Part shown: positions 60,501 through 64,000 of the stretch, piece by piece
Layout: the number at the start of each line of letters is the position of its first letter
How positions within the stretch are numbered: the stretch's first letter is position 1
Assembly (NCBI GenBank): GCA_011800155.1
Contig: CM022377.1
Span: 1,736,001-1,800,000 of the forward strand
Length of the DNA stretch: 64,000 bases
Source: Flammulina velutipes
Taxonomy: Eukaryota > Basidiomycota > Agaricomycetes > Agaricales > Physalacriaceae
Direction of reading: 5' to 3'
Program-made: the position numbers and the translations under genes
The notes under the pieces: generated by a model
Told to the model about the DNA's origin: nothing
Databases searched by the model: none
Seen by the model: only the letters and a program-made list of their open reading frames with translations

Positions 60501-61401
60501 CTATATATGAGGCCTATAATGTGCTGAATGAGCATCAAACATGCAAAATAAATAGCTACGCAACCTTTTTCGACCATCTTTTTGAAGATGTTTAGTTGGC
60601 GTATTTCATAGTCATGATCTACGCCAAAATTTTAGCTAGAAAAGGGTATATCTTGGATTAGACGCACCTAATGTCCTATATGTTGTCGCGTTGTCCCAAT
60701 TGACCATTAGGCCAAACAGCTCGAATTCTTTCTTTTGCACGTCAATCTCGCGCAGAGCGGTCGCTCGAGCAGCTGTGCGTATGGCGGTGGGTGATAAAGA
60801 TGAAGAATCGGCCTGTGTAGAGTTGAATACTTGGAGAGCGGAGCGTAAGCAAGCACGTACTCCGAGATCCTTTAATGCCTTATTTTCAATTGGCAGACCA
60901 TGGCAATCCCATCCTGGATAGTACCTATACACAATGAGACGCGGGACGACATGGAGCGTTGGTTACGCACTGGACGCGCTTTCCGCAGAGAACATTGTAC
61001 CGGTTAATGATATCCTTGAGGATCTTGTTCATTGCGTGTCCTTGAGACCGTTAGACGCTGGCGACGCGTGGATACCAGCAATACTGACCCATGTGCAAAC
61101 TCCCGTTCGCGTACGGAGGACCATCGTGCAAGACAAACAGTTCGCCTTGTCGCGTTGCCTATGCATGTTGAGGAAACCGAAACCCATAGCGTGGAGAACT
61201 GACCTGTTTATTATACAAGTCTTCGCATATCTTTGGGCGCAGTGCGATTTCACTGTCCTCGCGTTTGGGCCATAGAGGAAAATCGGTTTTCGGGAGGAAA
61301 AGAGTCTTTGAGAGCGACTTGGAAATGTCCTGCGCCGAGGTCGATTCACTGCGTCGCCAATGCCGCCATGGTCCTGGACAACGGCGAGTAAGACGTTGCA
61401 T
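57546..61401 (-). CDS. ism1: Mitochondrial isoleucyl-tRNA synthetase
   Basis: This class I synthetase charges tRNA-Ile, here probably in mitochondria. The N-terminus [17 protein letters not shown] is rich in Arg and lacks acidic residues, as in a targeting presequence. [18 protein letters not shown] follows, the usual mitochondrial/bacterial-type IleRS entry. Catalytic motifs are the HIGH box in [16 protein letters not shown] (an intron falls inside it), [17 protein letters not shown], the editing-domain region [16 protein letters not shown], and KMSKS in [10 protein letters not shown]. The C-terminus ends with a zinc knuckle [20 protein letters not shown], typical of bacterial-type IleRS. 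About fifteen short introns were seen. The cytosolic isoform would lack this zinc knuckle and presequence, so the mitochondrial call is well supported. Confidence 0.92.
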
Positions 61402-61538
61402 ACATACAAGTTTAAGGGTAAGGAATGGTTAGGGTCAAATCAGAGCGCCGTCGGGAATATCTCACAGGCTGAGGTAGGCAATACAACCATTGAGATATGT
61501 ATTTCGTAGATGTACTCGTACTATTTGGTGGTACACAT

Positions 61539-62588
61539 TTACGGTGAAGGTGCCGGTGGCCACGGGTCCAACTCAAAGCATTTGGGCAGCTCATCCCAAA
61601 CATCTTCATATCCTTCAACTTCATTCTCGTCCCAGTCATCGTGACACTGCGAGCATACCTTACTTTCAGTACCAGGTTTGAGCTCTGCAGACGGCAGAGG
61701 CTTTGCGAATAGTGCAATGGCACTCCCCGCACTTCCAAGGAGCCGCTGGATAGCAAAGACACGCGCATTGCGGCAACTTCTAGACTTGCACTCCCCGGCG
61801 AATTCGTTCCTCTTCATCCAAGACCACGCCACCCCAAAAGCCAGGTTCGTCACCTTGGAGCGACCTGTGGCAACCCGTTTCTTGTCTTCCTTTGAGAGTT
61901 TCGGGGACATTATTTCCAGTCGCTCGACATCAATGAGAGAGACGGTGTAGAATGCAGCCGGTAGGATTTCCGGGACGTTGCATTCACGCGCCAATAGGAT
62001 TGCGCGGAGGGCATTTGTATCACGACTCTTTCCAGACATGATGGAGTCGAAGGAAAGGCGGAATGCAGTATATGTCTGAGGGTAAACCTTCCGAAGATGG
62101 GCGACTATCTCGTCGCGCAATTTACTGCAGAGGTACTTTGTCGCGAGTCGAAGCATACCTCCGAGCTGACGCGATGGGAATGTTGATATCGTAGATAGAC
62201 ACCTATAAGATAGTTAGAAAATTGTTCATCATGGTGTAGAGGACCCTCACCCTGGCGTGTACATGTAGTGCAAGAAATGCCTAAGATCTTCGCTTTGGTC
62301 CGGCAGCTGAAGCTCTTCCACGCCTTTCTCATCCACTTCTCGGGGATGCGCAAGCTTGAACATATCCGCAAAGAATTCACAATGAAGGGCCAAAATGCCA
62401 CGATGGACGCGAAACCCTATAGCCTGTTTGCTGATAAGGACGATGTTCGCATCGTCGAAACAGAAGAATTCATCATCAGTGGTAGCGGGTGTTTCTTCAA
62501 CCTCGTCGACGCGAGGTCGTTTGTTAGGCCGTTGAAGACTGTCTTGTTCGATAGCAGCATGAACGACAGTGGCGTCCTCGTCGGCCAT
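61539..62588 (-). CDS. BTB/POZ domain protein
   Basis: Two exons are joined over an intron of about 48 nt (donor after ACGCCAGG). The first ends LRHFLHYMYTPG and the second begins CLSTISTFPSRQLGGMLRLA. Residues ~40-125 form a BTB fold: FCFDDANIVLISKQAIGFRV, then HRGILALHCEFFADMFK and VEELQLPDQSEDLRHFLHYM. The rest is a helical region typical of basidiomycete BTB proteins (LRAILLARECNVPEILPAAF) and a C-terminal part with cysteine pairs: CKSRSC, and later CSQCHDDWDE. Such proteins often act as adaptors for Cullin-3 ligases or as chromatin factors; neither is shown here. Total length is about 315 residues. The stop is at 61539-61541. Confidence 0.85.
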
Positions 62589-62728
62589 GGGCGAAGGTCA
62601 GGTGAAGGTGAAAGGGAAGGGGCAAATCACATCAGTGGTTACATAAATAGAGCGTATCTATGCGCGTCCATACTAAACATAAACTGTACCTCCATTAATA
62701 TCTATTAATGACTGTCATGGTACATGAT

Positions 62729-64000
62729 TCATAAAGGATTACAGGTCTCATGCTCGGCATGCGTACATGGTACAAGCAGGCCATCCTGCCGCAGCTCCCT
62801 CCACGCCGTATCCAGCAAGGGCGAAATCGAGGTCATCTGTACTTCGAGCCCCAACTGCTCAAGATTGGCACACCCCTTGTTACGTCTCCGCGAAAGCGCG
62901 AACGCGATAACGTACGTGACCGTTCCCTCGTCCAAAGTTGACTGCTCGCCATTGAAATGCATGTACTTGAGCTGGGGTACCAGGGGATTGCTTTGGGTTG
63001 GGTTGTAGGTGAGGCCGCGAACAAGGTCTGCTGGTACGCCAATCCCGGTGACAGAGAGACGTTTGAGGTTTTTAGTACGCCCCAGGAAATCGAGGAGCGG
63101 GCCGGGACCGACACTGCTGAGCCTGCGCGCTATAATCCGTAGAGTAGTCAACTTGGTGGGTGAAGGTCGAATGCGGGGAAAATGGTCGGTACGATTGATG
63201 TCGAGAATCAAACGTTTGAGGACGGGGACATAGATGAAGGGGAACAAGTCTGTTGCACGTGTTGTTGAGTCGCCGTAGGCCCCTACACCTTCAAAAATAT
63301 GGAGGGTGCGTAGTCTTTTCAGCGAGATGACTTGGAAAGAATCGCCATTCGAAGGGGAGTGGTCCAAATGAATGATGAGGGTTCGTAAATTTGGCATGAG
63401 CGAGATAGAATATAGATGATCGGCTAGTGTGCCATTGGTAGCGCGGAAAAATGTGATATTGTGTCCTGGCATGGGAAATAGGAGGAATGGTTGATGTGAA
63501 GTTGTGTTGAGAATCTTCAACTGCGAGGATTCGAGAAACAAGGATGACATTGCGCCGAGGGGAATGGGCACTGAGTGTGGTTGTTGGTCTGATAGCATTA
63601 ACGTCAATTTCTCTGTGTTGACGGGTCTGAATGCATCTCCCAATAACTTTGCCAGTGCATATAATACATTGGAAGGCATGCGCAGCTGAACGTCTGTCCA
63701 TCGAGGAGATGTCTTGAAAAATGTGATCGTAGCAGAGCTGGGAATAGTGGGGTATCGGTTCATGGTGAGGTCAACAGACGTGATGCCCATCTTGGAACGC
63801 TCCGTGACGAGACCAAGTCGGTACTCGTTTTCGCGTCCCACAGGGAGGGACAAAGACACAGAAGACCATAGAAGAGGGCGGGCCATGGCCACGTCCCTCC
63901 ACTGCTTACAGACCTGGGATATTGCCCATAACCCGTTCAAGGGTTCCAATGAACTGGTTCCTTCTTCAAAGCTCGAGGCTGCTATGAGGGCAAATATTTC
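62729..64000 (-). CDS. F-box protein (fourth in the window), 5' end beyond window
   Basis: The frame runs off the right edge of the window. The visible N-terminal part reads EIFALIAASSFEEG, then LWAISQVCKQWRDVAMARPL and LWSSVSLSLP, the second half of an F-box. The C-terminal ~370 residues are the usual LRR-like region (LKILNTTSHQPFLLFPMPGH, LRTLIIHLDHSPSN, LKRLSVTGIGVPADLV). No ATG exists in frame inside the window near the F-box, because the likely start lies beyond 64000. The coding region is a single open stretch with no intron. Substrate unknown. Confidence 0.8.
   Translation of the reverse strand, partial: EIFALIAASSFEEGTSSLEPLNGLWAISQVCKQWRDVAMARPLLWSSVSLSLPVGRENEYRLGLVTERSKMGITSVDLTMNRYPTIPSSATITFFKTSPRWTDVQLRMPSNVLYALAKLLGDAFRPVNTEKLTLMLSDQQPHSVPIPLGAMSSLFLESSQLKILNTTSHQPFLLFPMPGHNITFFRATNGTLADHLYSISLMPNLRTLIIHLDHSPSNGDSFQVISLKRLRTLHIFEGVGAYGDSTTRATDLFPFIYVPVLKRLILDINRTDHFPRIRPSPTKLTTLRIIARRLSSVGPGPLLDFLGRTKNLKRLSVTGIGVPADLVRGLTYNPTQSNPLVPQLKYMHFNGEQSTLDEGTVTYVIAFALSRRRNKGCANLEQLGLEVQMTSISPLLDTAWRELRQDGLLVPCTHAEHETCNPL

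Overview
The window is nuclear DNA of a filamentous basidiomycete, almost certainly an agaricomycete. Genes are split by many introns of about 45-60 nt with GT..AG ends, and several exons are only 10-12 nt long. Conserved eukaryotic housekeeping genes alternate with typical mushroom-type families: a secreted tyrosinase-like protein, a beta-trefoil-like protein, a WOPR regulator, many F-box proteins and a VIT/vWA protein. There are no bacterial operons, viral genes or CRISPR arrays. All gene models were assembled by eye from reading frame, splice sites and family resemblance; no database was searched.

Layout. 0-10.4 kb: 5' part of enp2 (ribosome biogenesis), a tyrosinase-like gene, about 3 kb without recognisable genes, a Gti1/Pac2 (WOPR) transcription factor, another 1.7 kb gap, and a DUF155/Rmd1-type membrane protein. 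10.9-22.4 kb: gle1 (mRNA export), sec5 (exocyst) and pds5 (cohesin cofactor). 23.2-35.0 kb: a small beta-trefoil-like protein, then a two-gene cassette (F-box protein plus a protein with an HAE...CxxC deaminase-like signature) present twice in inverted orientation on either side of naa15 (NatA auxiliary subunit). The left deaminase copy is frameshifted and shortened; the right one looks intact. 35.3-38.3 kb: Erv29/SURF4 cargo receptor and another F-box gene. 40.4-47.1 kb: sphingolipid delta-4 desaturase, two tail-to-tail D-amino-acid oxidase paralogues, and a decayed VIT/vWA gene. 48-55.6 kb: a Ser-rich orphan gene, an MTH1-like Nudix hydrolase divergent from a BUR1/CDK9-type kinase, an unannotated 77-residue Cys-rich protein with a 12-nt exon, and a small Lys-rich orphan. 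57.5-64 kb: mitochondrial isoleucyl-tRNA synthetase, a BTB/POZ protein and an F-box gene cut by the window end.

The housekeeping genes serve separate core processes and do not form a pathway. The unusual parts are the two inverted gene duplications. The F-box/deaminase cassette, duplicated as a unit around an essential gene, is the best candidate for an undescribed functional pair.
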